Below are positions 21,969-45,400 of a DNA stretch of 64,000 bases, in pieces (the stretch's first letter is position 1; each line of letters begins with the position of its first letter). The DNA is taken from contig VUYV01000063.1 in NCBI GenBank assembly GCA_008711295.1, forward strand, positions 144,397-208,396, in the 5' to 3' direction. This DNA comes from Anarhynchus alexandrinus (lineage: Eukaryota; Chordata; Aves; Charadriiformes; Charadriidae). The notes beneath the pieces were generated by a model. That model saw only the letters and a list, made by a program, of their open reading frames with translations. It had not been told where the DNA came from and did no database searches. Made by a program: the position numbers and the translations under genes.

Positions 21969-23995
21969 CGGCAGCTTCTTCATCTTCCCATCTGCGGAGC
22001 GGTTACTAACAGCGGTGGCAGTAAACGCTGACGCCTCACGAGGTAACCTGTTACGTTTGGATTTACATGAAACCAGCACTGGCGTAGGCTGAGCGCCCAA
22101 GCTCAAAGCAGAGATTTGGAACCAAAGGCATTGCACTGACTTTGCAACCAAAAATTTTGTGTGTGGGGTGGTTTTTTTTGTGTTTTAACCCCTGAGCAAG
22201 TTGTGACTAACAGTATTTGAGTGCCGGTACTACCTGAGGAGTCGGTGCAGTTTATGCTTTGAAAGGAGAGGAAAGAGGCTTCACTGATACAGGGTACTTT
22301 CTCATACATGTAAAACCCGTAAACACTCCAGTGANCCAGGAGGATGTTGCTTTTCTGTTCCGTGGGCTGTACGCAGGCCCCGGCGGATACGGACCGGAGC
22401 CCGCGCTGGGAAAACTGAGCGTAAACCTCCTGGGTTGGAGGCAGTATTTCCTCGAAGACTTGAATTAACCAAAACCTTTATGTCTGCAACCGAAGTTTCT
22501 TCTCAGCAACACCTAATGCCTCAGCCTTTTTTTTTAAAGCCTTTTTTCTTTGAGCGTGCTTTTCTAAAAAAGCTGTGCTTGATGCCTGTAAGTAGAGGCA
22601 GACTCCTGGTATCCCGTTAATACACGGGCACAAATTAATTTCCTTTAACAAGAGCCAAATGCCCTTGACGAAAGGAAGCACCCCAGACTAGAAGCTAGTA
22701 CAGGAGAAAGGTGAAGTACAGAGCAGAGTGCGTAATCCTCTCTAGGGGTAAGTTTGGGGGATTTTTTGCAGCTCCTTCACTGGACACCTGAAGCGGTATC
22801 TGAGCCGATGTGCTGAGCAGCAGTTACTGACCCGCGGCTCTCGGGACCCCATCGCTCCCTTTCTGCACCCATTTGTGGTTTGTTCTCACTAAACCCCAGT
22901 GCAGCATTCGATGAGCACAGAAGGGTGGCGGCTGTCATCCCCGCGCCTGTAACACTGCTTTGCCTTCATGACACCGATTTCTATCTGCTCTTCTCTTGCT
23001 TTCCCTCTTCTTTTTTATTGTGGGGCTTTTTTTGCAGCTCTTCCCTCGAAGCTCTAGACTGGCCTTTGCTGGGTAATTCTGTATCAACTATAACCATTCC
23101 TGCACAACCATGGTGCGGTGTGCAGGTTGGACACAGGTCTTGGGTAAGTGTCCTCCACTAAGGTACCGGGACCGCGCCTCGTTCTGTAGCTTCTAGCGGG
23201 TTGCTGAACCATAAGAAAGCCTTTCTCTTTTGAAAAATTGGGTAGGGAATCCTCTGAATGCTCTCTGAAATGCCAACCGCGTGCTGACTTAATCATCCCT
23301 GTGCATGAATACCCTCGAACACCTACACCCAGTATGTAAGTTTTCCCTCTGCGGAAGGTCAGCTGCATCTTCTTCACGTAACCAGTGAGCACAGCTGAAA
23401 AATGGGGTTGGATCTAGTCCGTCTTCCTTTCTAAGAGCAGGGTGGGTTATACGTATTCCAAGAAATGACACTGAGTTTGAGAAAGGAGAAGGAATTACAA
23501 ATTTCTTGAGCTGTCCGCAGGGAAGATGTGATGTGGGGACAGCGAGGCCAAAACCCTCTGGAGGTCTGTTGGATATGTGGAGACCGAGGAACCCACCCGC
23601 AAGCACCTCCCTGCTGTCGCCATCGCCTTTGGGGACGGCAGAGGGGGAAGCTGGGAGGGGAAGGGAGGTTTTACCCGCTCACAAAAGTGGTGAGCTGACC
23701 CCAACTGCCAGCTTAGGGGGGCACCGGGGCTGCGGCTCCCGAGGAGCTTAGCAAGGATGATGTGCCCGGCAGAGGTTAAGCTGGGAAGCCAAGGCTTGTC
23801 CCCAGGCTCATGGCATTGCCCATGCGCTTCAGAGCAGTCTGGAGCGGGACCAAGGGCGATGCTTTCACCAGGTTTGGATGTTTCAGTCTAAATGTTCTGC
23901 CGGTCAAAGTTAGCAATTGCTGCCTGTGACCTGCAGGTAGTGGCAAGCGTGCAGGGCCGTGGCGCGTACTGAGGGCCTTGCCCTCTCCAGGGCTC

Positions 23996-24641
23996 NNNNN
24001 NNNNNNNNNNNNNNNNNNNNNNNNNNNNNNNNNNNNNNNNNNNNNNNNNNNNNNNNNNNNNNNNNNNNNNNNNNNNNNNNNNNNNNNNNNNNNNNNNNNN
24101 NNNNNNNNNNNNNNNNNNNNNNNNNNNNNNNNNNNNNNNNNNNNNNNNNNNNNNNNNNNNNNNNNNNNNNNNNNNNNNNNNNNNNNNNNNNNNNNNNNNN
24201 NNNNNNNNNNNNNNNNNNNNNNNNNNNNNNNNNNNNNNNNNNNNNNNNNNNNNNNNNNNNNNNNNNNNNNNNNNNNNNNNNNNNNNNNNNNNNNNNNNNN
24301 NNNNNNNNNNNNNNNNNNNNNNNNNNNNNNNNNNNNNNNNNNNNNNNNNNNNNNNNNNNNNNNNNNNNNNNNNNNNNNNNNNNNNNNNNNNNNNNNNNNN
24401 NNNNNNNNNNNNNNNNNNNNNNNNNNNNNNNNNNNNNNNNNNNNNNNNNNNNNNNNNNNNNNNNNNNNNNNNNNNNNNNNNNNNNNNNNNNNNNNNNNNN
24501 NNNNNNNNNNNNNNNNNNNNNNNNNNNNNNNNNNNNNNNNNNNNNNNNNNNNNNNNNNNNNNNNNNNNNNNNNNNNNNNNNNNNNNNNNNNNNNNNNNNN
24601 NNNNNNNNNNNNNNNNNNNNNNNNNNNNNNNNNNNNNNNNN
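23996..24641. other. Assembly gap (646 Ns)
   Basis: A run of 646 N. Duplicated sequence touches it on both sides. ORFs that span it are meaningless. Confidence 0.99.
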
Positions 24642-27422
24642 TTTTTTTTTTTTTTTTTTTTTAGTTCATGTATAACTTCTTTTCCAATGTCTCTTGGTCC
24701 CAAGTTTATTGAATGATTTTTAAATTATCTGCTATTGCTCGTTGGGATGTTCCCTGTTGTCCCCGTGTTTTGTGGGCTGGTTAGGAGATGGAGCTTGGGA
24801 AGGATGTGCCACTGTGGGAAGATTGTGAGTAACGGGGATGCCTCCGGGAATGATGCCCTCCATAGCTGCCGGTATTCCTCCCGGTGCGACACTGACCATA
24901 CCAGGTGGATACCTGGGAGAGGGGACAGAGAGAAGCAGGTTTGTCACGTCAGAGCGCGGCTCACCATTGCAGAGGCTACGGAGAGAACGAGCTGCAAAGA
25001 GATTCCACTTCCGAGTTTGGCTTTTCTTTTAGGGATAGCTCAGTGTTAAACCCACGCTGCTGTGGGTCAAAACTGCCATTTTTTCATTCAATGTGCATGA
25101 CCCCTCCTCCCCCCCTTCCTCCCTCCCTGCCCGGCAGCTTCTTCATCTTCCCATCTGCGGAGCGGTTACTAACAGCGGTGGCAGTAAACGCTGACGCCTC
25201 ACGAGGTAACCTGTTACGTTTGGATTTACATGAAACCAGCACTGGCGTAGGCTGAGCGCCCAAGCTCAAAGCAGAGATTTGGAACCAAAGGCATTGCACT
25301 GACTTTGCAACCAAAAATTTTGTGTGTGGGGTGGTTTTTTTTGTGTTTTAACCCCTGAGCAAGTTGTGACTAACAGTATTTGAGTGCCGGTACTACCTGA
25401 GGAGTCGGTGCAGTTTATGCTTTGAAAGGAGAGGAAAGAGGCTTCACTGATACAGGGTACTTTCTCATACATGTAAAACCTGTAAACACTCCAGTGACAG
25501 AGATGAGGAAGATAATGTAGAGTCAATATTTGCTATTAATTATCACGGTGTTTTATATGAAGTCAGATTGTTCTAAACCTTTACTGCATTGTTTGCCTGA
25601 ACTCGACCCTTTTAATACTAAAAGTATATACTAGAGATGCGATACCATGACCTACAGTAACAATTTCCTGGGGCTTAACTGCATGAGGAGACAAATAATC
25701 AGCTGAAGGAGAAGAAAACAACAGGTATAAAAAAACTCCAGGCAGCTACGCAGACCTTCTCACCAGGAGGATGTTGCTTTTCTGTTCCGTGGGCTGTACG
25801 CAGGCCCCGGCGGATACGGACCGGAGCCCGCGCTGGGAAAACTGAGCGTAAACCTCCTGGGTTGGAGGCAGTATTTCCTCGAAGACTTGAATTAACCAAA
25901 ACCTTTATGTCTGCAACCGAAGTTTCTTCTCAGCAACACCTAATGCCTCAGCCTTTTTTTTTAAAGCCTTTTTTCTTTGAGAGTGCTTTTCTAAAAAAGC
26001 TGTGCTTGATGCCTGTAAGTAGAGGCAGACTCCTGGTATCCCATTAATACACGGGCACAAATTAATTTCCTTTAACAAGAGCCAAATGCCCTTGACGAAA
26101 GGAAGCACCCCAGACTAGAAGCTAGTACAGGAGAAAGGTGAAGTACAGAGCAGAGTGCGTAATCCTCTCTAGGGGTAAGTTTGGGGGATTTTTTGCAGCT
26201 CCTTCACTGGACACCTGAAGCGGTATCTGAGCCGATGTGCTGAGCAGCAGTTACTGACCCGCGGCTCTCGGGACCCCATCGCTCCCTTTCTGCACCCATT
26301 TGTGGTTTGTTCTCGCTAAACCCCAGTGCAGCATTTGATGAGCACAGAAGGGTGGTGGCTGTCATCCCCGCGCCTGTAACACTGCTTTGCCTTCATGACA
26401 CCGATTTCTATCTGCTCTTCTCTTGCTTTCCCTCTTCTTTTTTATTGTGGGGCTTTTTTTGCAGCTCTTCCCTCGAAGCTCTAGACTGGCCTTTGCTGGG
26501 TAATTCTGTATCAACTATAACCATTCCTGCACAACCATGGTGCGGTGTGCAGGTTGGACACAGGTCTTGGGTAAGTGTCCTCCACTAAGGTACCGGGACC
26601 GCGCCTCGTTCTGTAGCTTCTAGCGGGTTGCTGAACCATAAGAAAGCCTTTCTCTTTTGAAAAATTGGGTAGGGAATCCTCTGAATGCTCTCTGAAATGC
26701 CAACCGCGTGCTGACTTAATCATCCCTGTGCATGAATACCCTCGAACACCTACACCCAGTATGTAAGTTTTCCCTCTGCGGAAGGTCAGCTGCATCTTCT
26801 TCACGTAACCAGTGAGCACAGCTGAAAAATGGGGTTGGATCTAGTCCGTCTTCCTTTCTAAGAGCAGGGTGGGTTATACGTATTCCAAGAAATGACACTG
26901 AGTTTGAGAAAGGAGAAGGAATTACAAATTTCTTGAGCTGTCCGCAGGGAAGATGTGACATGGGGGCAGCAAGGCCAAAACAGTCTGGAGGTCTGTTGGA
27001 CATGTGGAGAACGAGGAAGCCACCCATAAGCACCTCCCTGCTGTCGCCATCGCCTTTGGGGACGGCAGAGGGGGAAGCTGGGAGGGGAAGGGAGGTTTTA
27101 CCCGCTCACAAAGGTGGTGAGCTGACCCCAGCTGCCAGCTTAGGGGGGCACCGGGGCTGCGGCTCCCGAGGAGCTTAGCAAGGATGACGTGCCCAGCAGA
27201 GGTTAAGCTGGGAAGCCAAGGCTTGTCCCCAGGCTCATGGCATTGCCCATGCGCTTCAGAGCAGTCTGGAGCGGGACCAAGGGCGATGCTTTCACCAGGT
27301 TTGGATGTTTCAGTCTAAATGTTCTGCCGGTCAAAGTTAGCAATTGCTGCCTGTGACCTGCAGGTAGTGGCAAGCGTGCAGGGCCGTGGCGCGTACTGAG
27401 GGCCTTGCCCTCTCCAGGGCTC
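24642..27422. repeat. Copy 2 of the direct duplication carrying the CTBP2 last exon
   Basis: It starts at the gap edge in a T run and continues into unique sequence after 27422. It is longer than copy 1 by the 264-base block at about 25496-25759, which has no match elsewhere in the window that I noticed. Because it runs directly into the upstream CTBP2 exons, this is probably the correct chromosomal copy. Confidence 0.95.
24732..24912 (-). CDS. CTBP2: CTBP2 last coding exon (residues 387-445 and stop)
   Basis: 181 nt on the minus strand after CTCCCAG. One base completes Arg386, followed by 59 codons and TAG. The sequence is close to human CtBP2. Differences I can name are Met-Val-Ser-Val for Ile-Val-Gly-Val and Ile for Leu before P-A-A-M-E. 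The tail is proline-rich and presumed disordered. An AATAAA lies about 20 bases after the stop. Confidence 0.95.
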
Positions 27423-28087
27423 TCCTGCCGGATGCGCTCCTGCCCACCTCTGCCCTGAAACACAACCTGATGTGCCCCGCAGGTTTATTTTGTATCATCT
27501 CAGAGTATTTTTGGCAATGGTGATACGCTGAAGGCTGCTCATGCTCCAGCTGAGTCCGCATACCTAATGTCTCCTATCAATGCGCTTTGAGCTGTCCAAA
27601 GTGGAGCAGTAAGTAACCCTAATCTCAAGGATTTAGGAGGAAATCAGGCCACCTGACTATGGCCCTGTATTTGGAGCTTTTACCCCGGCTCATTAACCCA
27701 CCAGCAGCCCAAGCAGTCAGTGCATGGACAGAAGCGCAGAGTGAATCCGCAATCGCCTCTTTAGTTTAGAAGTTATGTCCTGCTTGTTTATGGGTTTGGG
27801 GGTCCTGGCACTTTTGGAGATACCACACAAGTGACTGCTGTCCCACCAGAACGAAGGCTTTCTAAATGAGAGGCTTTATAAACCCGTGATTAAATCAAGC
27901 AGCATTAGTAATCCCAGTGGAGTGACTGTTGGTCCCCAAGGAAGGGGACTTCACAGTCACAGGCTGAGACAATGTAGAAGTTTTTCCCTGGGCTTTCGTG
28001 CTCACCTTACAGCTGGAACCCCAAACCCTACGTCTGCGGGGAACCCACTGCTGCGGCGGGCTGCGGTGATCCTGTTCTCCAGCTTAC
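24913..28087 (-). other. CTBP2 last intron
   Basis: About 3.2 kb, mostly within copy 2 of the duplication. The unique part (27423-28087) shows no repeat family or exon. Confidence 0.8.
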
Positions 28088-28205
28088 CTGTACGTGGCAC
28101 CATTGAGCTCTGGATGAATTGCTTGCTGATCTATTACTGACCACGGAGCTGTTGTGACAAAGAATTCCTTATTCACGCAGTTTCTTAGGCTTTCTGGGAT
28201 GCGCC
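28088..28205 (-). CDS. CTBP2: CTBP2 exon encoding residues 348-385
   Basis: A 118-nt exon after CCAACTCCAG. It completes Gly347 and encodes R-I-P-E-S-L-R-N-C-V-N-K-E-F-F through A-P-W-S-V-I-D-Q-Q-A-I-H-P-E-L-N-G-A-T-Y plus AG of Arg386. The donor is GTAAGC. It closes the dehydrogenase fold before the C-terminal tail. Thr-Thr-Ala replaces the Thr-Ser-Ala I remember in human. No useful ORF marks it. Confidence 0.95.
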
Positions 28206-38799
<10,594 letters not shown>

Positions 38800-39099
38800 T
38801 CATCCACCTGTGACTTTATGGGGGTGTATCTCCGCTATGCCGATCCCCACCGACACAGGTCCCGTTTCAAGCAAACCACCAAGGCCAGAGCTGCCGGCCT
38901 CTTCAGCCGTTTTATTTAGCGTCTTCGGAGCGAAACCCAAGCCAAGAGTAATTTTTTCCCCTGCCTGCAGGAGGGCCCGGATTTTGTTCCACAGGCGTAC
39001 GCTGGCACTCGGTCTATTTTTTTAAGGAATGACTTTACCATTTTGACCATCTCAGAAAGACAAGTCTGAACAGACATCCACTGAAAAAAAAAAGGATTG

Positions 39100-39350
39100 A
39101 TTTTAAGCTAAAAGAGAGTAGATTTAGACGAGATACAAGGAAGAAATTTTTTACAATGAGGTGGTGAAACACTGGCCCAGGTTGCCCAGAGAGGTGGTCT
39201 ATGCCCCATCCCTGGAAACATTCAAGGTCAGGTTGGATGGGGCTCTGAGCAACCTGGTCTGGTTGAAGATGTCTGTGCTCATGGCAGGGGGGGTTGGATT
39301 AGATGGCCTTTGAAGGTCCTTTCCCACCCAAACTATTCTGCGATTCTATG
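39100..39350 (+). mobile_element. CR1 LINE, short 3' end (plus orientation)
   Basis: Begins in the AAAGAGAGTAGATTTAGACG region. It runs through the AGGTTGCCCAGAGAGGTGGT and CTGGAAACATTCAAGGTCAG segments, all standard avian CR1 3' sequence, and ends GCGATTCTATG. About 250 bp, truncated at the 5' end. It lies antisense to CTBP2. Confidence 0.93.
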
Positions 39351-42184
39351 AAAAGCACGGAAAGAGCAGGATACCGAAGACCTCTTTAGCATACAGACAT
39401 ATATCGTTATGTTACCAGTTACCAAAAGGCTTCAAGGTGGGAATGGCGAAGCTCAGCTTACTTTGTAAAACCAAACCCGGTCTATCCCTGCATCCCGCAG
39501 GACGCTCTGGGATGTGCGGCTGTAGTCAGCGCGAAGGACCAGCATATATGGGATGAAACGGCTGCAGCCCCCGCTCCGCTGTGGCAGCGAGTGCCCTTGT
39601 GCCAGTGCAGGACACCACACTTCCCACGCTTACACACACTTCGTCATGGGCTGCTCCCTTGAAAATATGTGTATTCCGGGGTCTGTTCAGTTGTGCTGCT
39701 TTTTCCACATTTCACAACAACATGTTCTCCAGGCGGAGGTGAGGAAAGGGAGGATGACCACCAAGGGCCACAGAAGCCCAATTTTTATATCCTATTTATT
39801 GCTCTGCTGGCAAGTCACTTAGAAATTTCTATGCCTCCATTTACCACTCAGTAAGGGCATTTTTACATTCGGGTTGCACAAAATATCTCAGCTATCTTTT
39901 CCAGCTACCCAGGCAGTTTCTGGGAAAAGCGTAAGCTGGGGGAGAGTGTGCTCTGGGCACAAAGTGGTGCTTTAGCACTGCTGCCGCACCATGAGATGGC
40001 CAGGCCTGGAGGGTTTGGGTTTGAACCTTCAAACCTCCTCACAAGCAGCCTCGGAGAAGCCCCTCTCCTTACCAAGACCCCCTTTCTGCACAATAACCTT
40101 CCAGTGCTACCAGCCAACATCTGTATTGCCTTTAAGCACAGCGGTTGTGCGATCCTTTGAGGGGCTAACAGACGCAGTAAATGCCGTCACTCCTGGATCA
40201 GAGCATTTTCCCCTGCCACGCTACATCACAGGTATCACCGCTCAGCAAAATTGCCGATGCTGGTGAGCTGGACAAACATGGGGCATGGCTGAAGGAACTT
40301 CTGTGGTGGTGTTTTTGGGTATTTTGAGGGCTCAAACACTTCACATGGAATATTACAGAACAAATGCTACTGTCTCTGGCACTGTTTGAGTAAGTCAGAC
40401 TAAAGAGGAGAGCAGGAGGCTGGCCCTCACCGCAGGGCTGGGTACCGCTCCAGTCCTCTGGACTGTGGTCAACACCAGAAATCGTGTCACTGTAGCCCCA
40501 CGCGCCAGAAAAATGACAATGAGGGAGAGAAACCTAATGAGAAAAGCAACGCACTGATTTTTTAATTTTTTTTTTAAGGGAAAAATAAATGTGCCTTTTT
40601 GTCCAGATTGCTGTCGGGTAAAGTATTAGCAAGATCTCCACCAGCTGATGCGTGTGGAGCTATGGGCCAAAGTGACGCCTCCCAGACCACGCCGGCACCA
40701 AAAGCATCTCCTCGGGGAGGGATCTATGCTGCTGCGTATGAAACGCGGGACAGCATGTAGTTACATTTACTTTGCATGGGAGAAATCAACCCTAAGGAAA
40801 CAGGCAGGTTTAATGGAGGGGGTTCAGTGGCTCTCCATTCCTGTTTTATTGAATCTGCTTTACGAAATGAAGAACCGACGAACCCAGTAGACCTGACTGA
40901 AGATTTTCAGCATTACACGTGAACGTTTTTGGAACAGGTCCTTCTCTCCATCCTTCCTACTGAGATCTCCATTAGCACGTACTGGAAGTAATACATTACG
41001 TTCGCATGCATTTCATCCAGATGGAAGTGCAACTGTGTCAGTAGGCAGCGTAGAGTGCCGAGACGATTGGGATAAGTGAAAGAAGCTTGCCATAAGCAGA
41101 TAAGCAAGAATAAAAACATGTACAAATCTCAGAGCACTTACACAATCCTTATGTGAAGCACTATACCACAGCCAGATTATTTTCTCAGGTTAACAAGCGA
41201 GTGAATTATAACACTGACTTAAATGCTTAAATGCTGACTTAAATGTGTATGATCTCCAAGGCTTAGAGCATCACCTATCAGCCTCACACCACAACTGTAA
41301 AGAAAAAGGAATCTGATGTAGGGGCAAGGTGGCTGCGGTGGTCCCAGCCCCGGCGGCCACCAGCACCATCCCCACGCCGCGCAGCCAAATGCCTCTGTCT
41401 GGGCAAGCTGAGCTCGGTGCCCAGCGGGGACCAGGACCATCCTCAGACAGGGCAGCAGGCACACAGAGGCTGGTGGTGGCTTCCTGCAAGCATGGCACAC
41501 GGAAGACGAAACCACGGGTTATCTGAAACTTTGACATTTAATCCGAGCCCCAAAATAACGGTTTTATTATGCTGCCATTACATAAGCTCCTTTGAAAGTC
41601 AAACGAAACACAGCTTTTTTTTTTTTTTTTGAAACAGCATCTGTGTCTTTGCTTGGGATTAGGGATGTAATTGTGCATGATGACACAGGCTTCTTAGGCA
41701 TGTCACCCTCGCCCGCACACAAAAGTGCAGTCGCCGAGGATGAATGCTGGCTGGAAACCGTGAGGTAGTCAGAGGAATGTCTCTCATTTCTCCTGCTTCA
41801 ATGAGAGAATTTACTTCAGCCTGACAAGGAAAGTTTTGAAGCAAATCAATAGAAGATGAAGTGCATAATGTATGGAAATTACGTTTTAATAAAAACCATT
41901 GGCAGGTTTGCAACTTAAACGGCGGTATATTTTCCTCGCCTGCCTCTCTTGCTGCCTCTCCACCACCCTGCGTCTATTCTTCACTGTCCTGGTTCCTACC
42001 TCCCGCACAACGCATTCAAACCAAAACATTTGGGCTGACAAAACCAAGCTAAACTCAGTACCATATTCTTCTTACCCAAACCCATTTGTTCTGCGTGCGA
42101 CCGCTTCATTAAAAACGAGGTATGCCACGGATCAGAAAGTAATTAAACAGCCAGACACTCCCCCCCCGCTAAATTCTGATAAAA

Positions 42185-42480
42185 CATCGCAGCCATTAAC
42201 CCTTTCGCTCTGCCACGCGTTGCAAAACCACCGGGCTCACTCCACCGAGGGGTACGATGCTGGGGAAACCAAGCCGGCGGCTCGCAGGCAGCGGAGCAAG
42301 CCGGGGTGGTGCGGGCAGAAGGCGGCGGACCAGCAGCTCTCCTTGGGGCTGGGGTGGGATGAGCTCGCCCTCCCGCCAAGCCTCACAAATTCGGGGGCTC
42401 CCCCGCCATCTGAAGCTGATTTTGCCGATAAAGCCCCAGCCGTTCCTGCAAAGTTGTGGCAAATATTGTTCGACCTGTAT
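42185..42480. promoter_or_regulatory. CpG-rich patch inside the CTBP2 5' intron (weak candidate)
   Basis: By eye about twenty CpG dinucleotides fall in ~300 bases, including CACGCG and CGGCGGCTCGC, against a CpG-poor surround. CTBP2 is known to use alternative promoters in mammals, so an alternative first exon or enhancer is possible. No TATA box, splice donor or coding start was tied to it. Confidence 0.25.
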
Positions 42481-45400
42481 ATTATTGTTTTTTAAGGCGT
42501 TTTCAGCTGCCAGCATTGCAGGGAGAGCTTGGGAAGGAAGAAGGAGAGGAGGAAGGGTTTATGGAAAAAAAAAAAGCAAACAGAAAAAAAAAAAAGAAAG
42601 GTTTTGCAGTCACAGTGAGAACTCAAACTCCACCCCGGCTCACAGGCAGCGCCGCTTGTTGCACACAGCCCCGCGTATAAAGTGCTTTTGTTTCATTTTT
42701 AATACACAAAGCCTGCTTGTCCTCTCCTGCCGCTCCTCCCCTTTGCCACCCACTTGTATCCGATCCCAATGGCACCCCTGCCAAGAGAATTAGGGAGTGC
42801 TCCCTGCTAAATGGCAGCCTTTGTGTGACCGCAAGACGGCTGGTACTATCTCACAGAAACAAAAGCAGAAGCCATTTGCCTAATTCTTATTAATCTCAGT
42901 TGCCTACGCCGCACAGCATTAAAAAAAAAAAGGAAAAAAGCTTTAAACATGTTCACTTGCAGTATATAAAAGTGCATCAAGAAGCGATCCTGACACTCGC
43001 CTGAATTACCCGCTCACAACAAAGTAGCTACAGTTTTACAGTCAACTACACACTTTATTAAACAAACAGAAAAGAAACAGGAAATTTCCCCTTGCCTGGA
43101 AAATGTTGCCTCCACATTCTTCTTCTTATTAAAAACCACACATGGCAGTGGAGGAGGAGGGAGGGAGGAGAAGGGGGGGGAACCCACACACGATAAAATA
43201 CTACCACTTTTCAGTGCGTTGCCTCTCCTTTCGTCTACGAGGGGGTATCTTCAAACAAGCAATCCCGCGGCCCACAGCTGCAACATCTCAAGACAAATGT
43301 CTCTTTGAACACGGAGGGAAAAGAAAAGGCTTTTGTCCTGAGCCACAGAAGAATAGTCTGAAATTGCGAGAGGAGTTACAGTCACCTCTGCGCGGCTCCC
43401 AACTCTTCAGAGCACTCCCTCCAGACTTTGCCGAAGCTTTTAACTAATCGTAGTTCTTTCCCAGCCCTTGAATAAAATCATGTGAGTGCCAGCCAAAAAA
43501 TCTTATGCTATGCACACTAAAGGGTTTGTATATGTCACAGTTGCTTTTTCCCCCTTCCACTCCCCTCCTCCTATTGACTTGCACATACGGCGTTTTTTTC
43601 CGAGTTGTCTCAAATGGATTTAATCTGTGCCATGCTGCGTTTTATGTTTGTTTGGGTTTTTTTTTCTTTTGTGGGTTTTTTTTTTTTAAACTTAAAAATG
43701 AAACATGCCTTTCCATGCGGAGTACATTGCACGAGGCTCCAGAAACAGGCTGATAGCCTTTAGCAGCAGCGGCAGCAGCAGGAAAACAAACACAAAGCAC
43801 TGGGGGAAATAAAGGTTGTGCTGATCTCAGCCAGCACCCAAAAACGAAGGGCCAAATTCTTTCTTGATGTGTAAATCAACTGTTTTTCAGCATCAGAAAC
43901 AACATGCGCTTGCTGGCAGGATTCACATCTTCTTGGAGACGCCCATCTCCTGGTCTTGCCCAGTTTGTCCCAAATAGGTAAAAGCAGCCCCATATCATCA
44001 TCATCCCAATCCCACACTCCGGCAGAGCGCGGGGAAGTGCTGCCGTGGGACGTGGTGAAGGAGGGCAGTCGTACCTGTGCAATGCCCCATCTCCAGAGCG
44101 TGAAGCGGTTTGTGGATTGGAGCAGTTGTTTTTTCCTCTTTGCAGTCGCCATCATCGTTGCCAGCTGCAGCAACAGCTACAGACAATCCTCATCCAAGAA
44201 ATAAGGAAAAAAATCTGCATCTCACTCCCAGTTTAACACCATTAGTGCTGCATCTTACTATTTGTCACACCCTGGCTAAAGAGTGGTGCAAGTTAAGTTA
44301 GTTAGCAGAGGGATCTAGGTGGCCTTTGCGCAAACTACCTTGGATCCATCAAACTGATTTTCAGATATAGAAGCCAAAATTGAACCAGAGCACTGCCGGT
44401 GCACTGGTGGTGCTGGCTTCAATGCTTCACCTGGGAGAAATGCAGTTCATGGGGAAAACTGTCAGCAACAAGGTTAGCCTGTGCAGAGCTGTGTTTCTCC
44501 ACCACAGGTATATCACCATCCCGCTGGTTCAAACAGCATCACCCCTCCGCTCTGCAGACTCGGGGAGGGGGGTCTGAACCATCCAGAGCTGGACCAAGGG
44601 AAACAGCCAGGAGAAATGGGCAGCACTTCATCGGCACATGCGGCCCTCTAACAGACAAGGGTCCTGCTGACCCTGTCAGATGCTTCTGGATGCCCAGAAG
44701 AGTCCTGGAATCGGAGGACGGAGCTAGGAATAAGGAGAACAAAGGTGTATTACCCGAAGCTGGTACTGACTTGTAACATAAACATCAAAAGACCTGTCAG
44801 CCTCCCTAAAATCCAGTCTCTGAGTACAAGACAAGGGGATTTAGGCATATATTTCTCTTAAACTTACATTGCCATTCATTGAGCTCTCCAGAGCTCAAGA
44901 ATTTGGGTCCCACAATTTGGGTCCTGGGGTCCCACAATGCCTTTCTGAGGTGGCTCAGGGGTCCCCACTCCTTGGTGGTCCTGGGCCACCCTCTCCGCGG
45001 GCTGTAAACTGGCACTGATCCTGCTTCAGGGGTGCACGGAGGGGAAACCTCTGGGAAGCCACCTCTGTGGGTCACAGATAGCACATGGGGTGGTGCTTTC
45101 CAGCTGTAGCGGTATCTCTTGCAAGCAGAAAGGCGTAAGCGAGTTGCGAAGGTGCCACGGAACAAGTGCTGAAGGAAGGTTTCTGTGGGGCTGGGGATGT
45201 TTTTGGAAAGCACTGCGGGTGATGCAGAACCACCCTCCTCTACCACAGCATACTCTCAAGTGATGCTCTTTCCTTCACTTAACTTTTCGTGTTAATAAAT
45301 GCTTCTCATAATAAATGCACAGGCAAAAATGAAACAAGACACAGTCTTTATCTCACAGTCAGGGGAAAACAGATATTTACTGTTACTTCTAATTGTAAAT

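Larger units (their letters stand above)
21485..23995. repeat. Copy 1 of a 2.5-kb direct duplication carrying the CTBP2 last exon
   Basis: It matches 24642-27422 at about 99% identity, with an offset of 3163 bases at the left end and 3427 at the right. The 264-base difference comes from a block (about 25496-25759) missing from copy 1 at 22335, where an N stands. Copy 1 begins right after an N in a T run and stops exactly at the 646-base N gap, which points to an assembly duplication. Confidence 0.95.
21750..24731 (-). other. Sequence between the two terminal-exon copies
   Basis: Besides the duplicated block and the gap, nothing coding is recognised. ORFs here (for example 22880-23161, 23084-23392 and 23289-23606) recur in copy 2 and have no family resemblance. 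Confidence 0.7.

Noticed and set aside
23888..24703. ORFs of 228-271 codons across the gap
   Set aside because: They consist almost wholly of Ns, which do not give stops.
41899..42495. 198-codon + strand ORF and its 178-codon overlap in another frame
   Set aside because: Low-complexity composition, no domain, no splice continuity. The CpG-rich patch suppresses stop codons.
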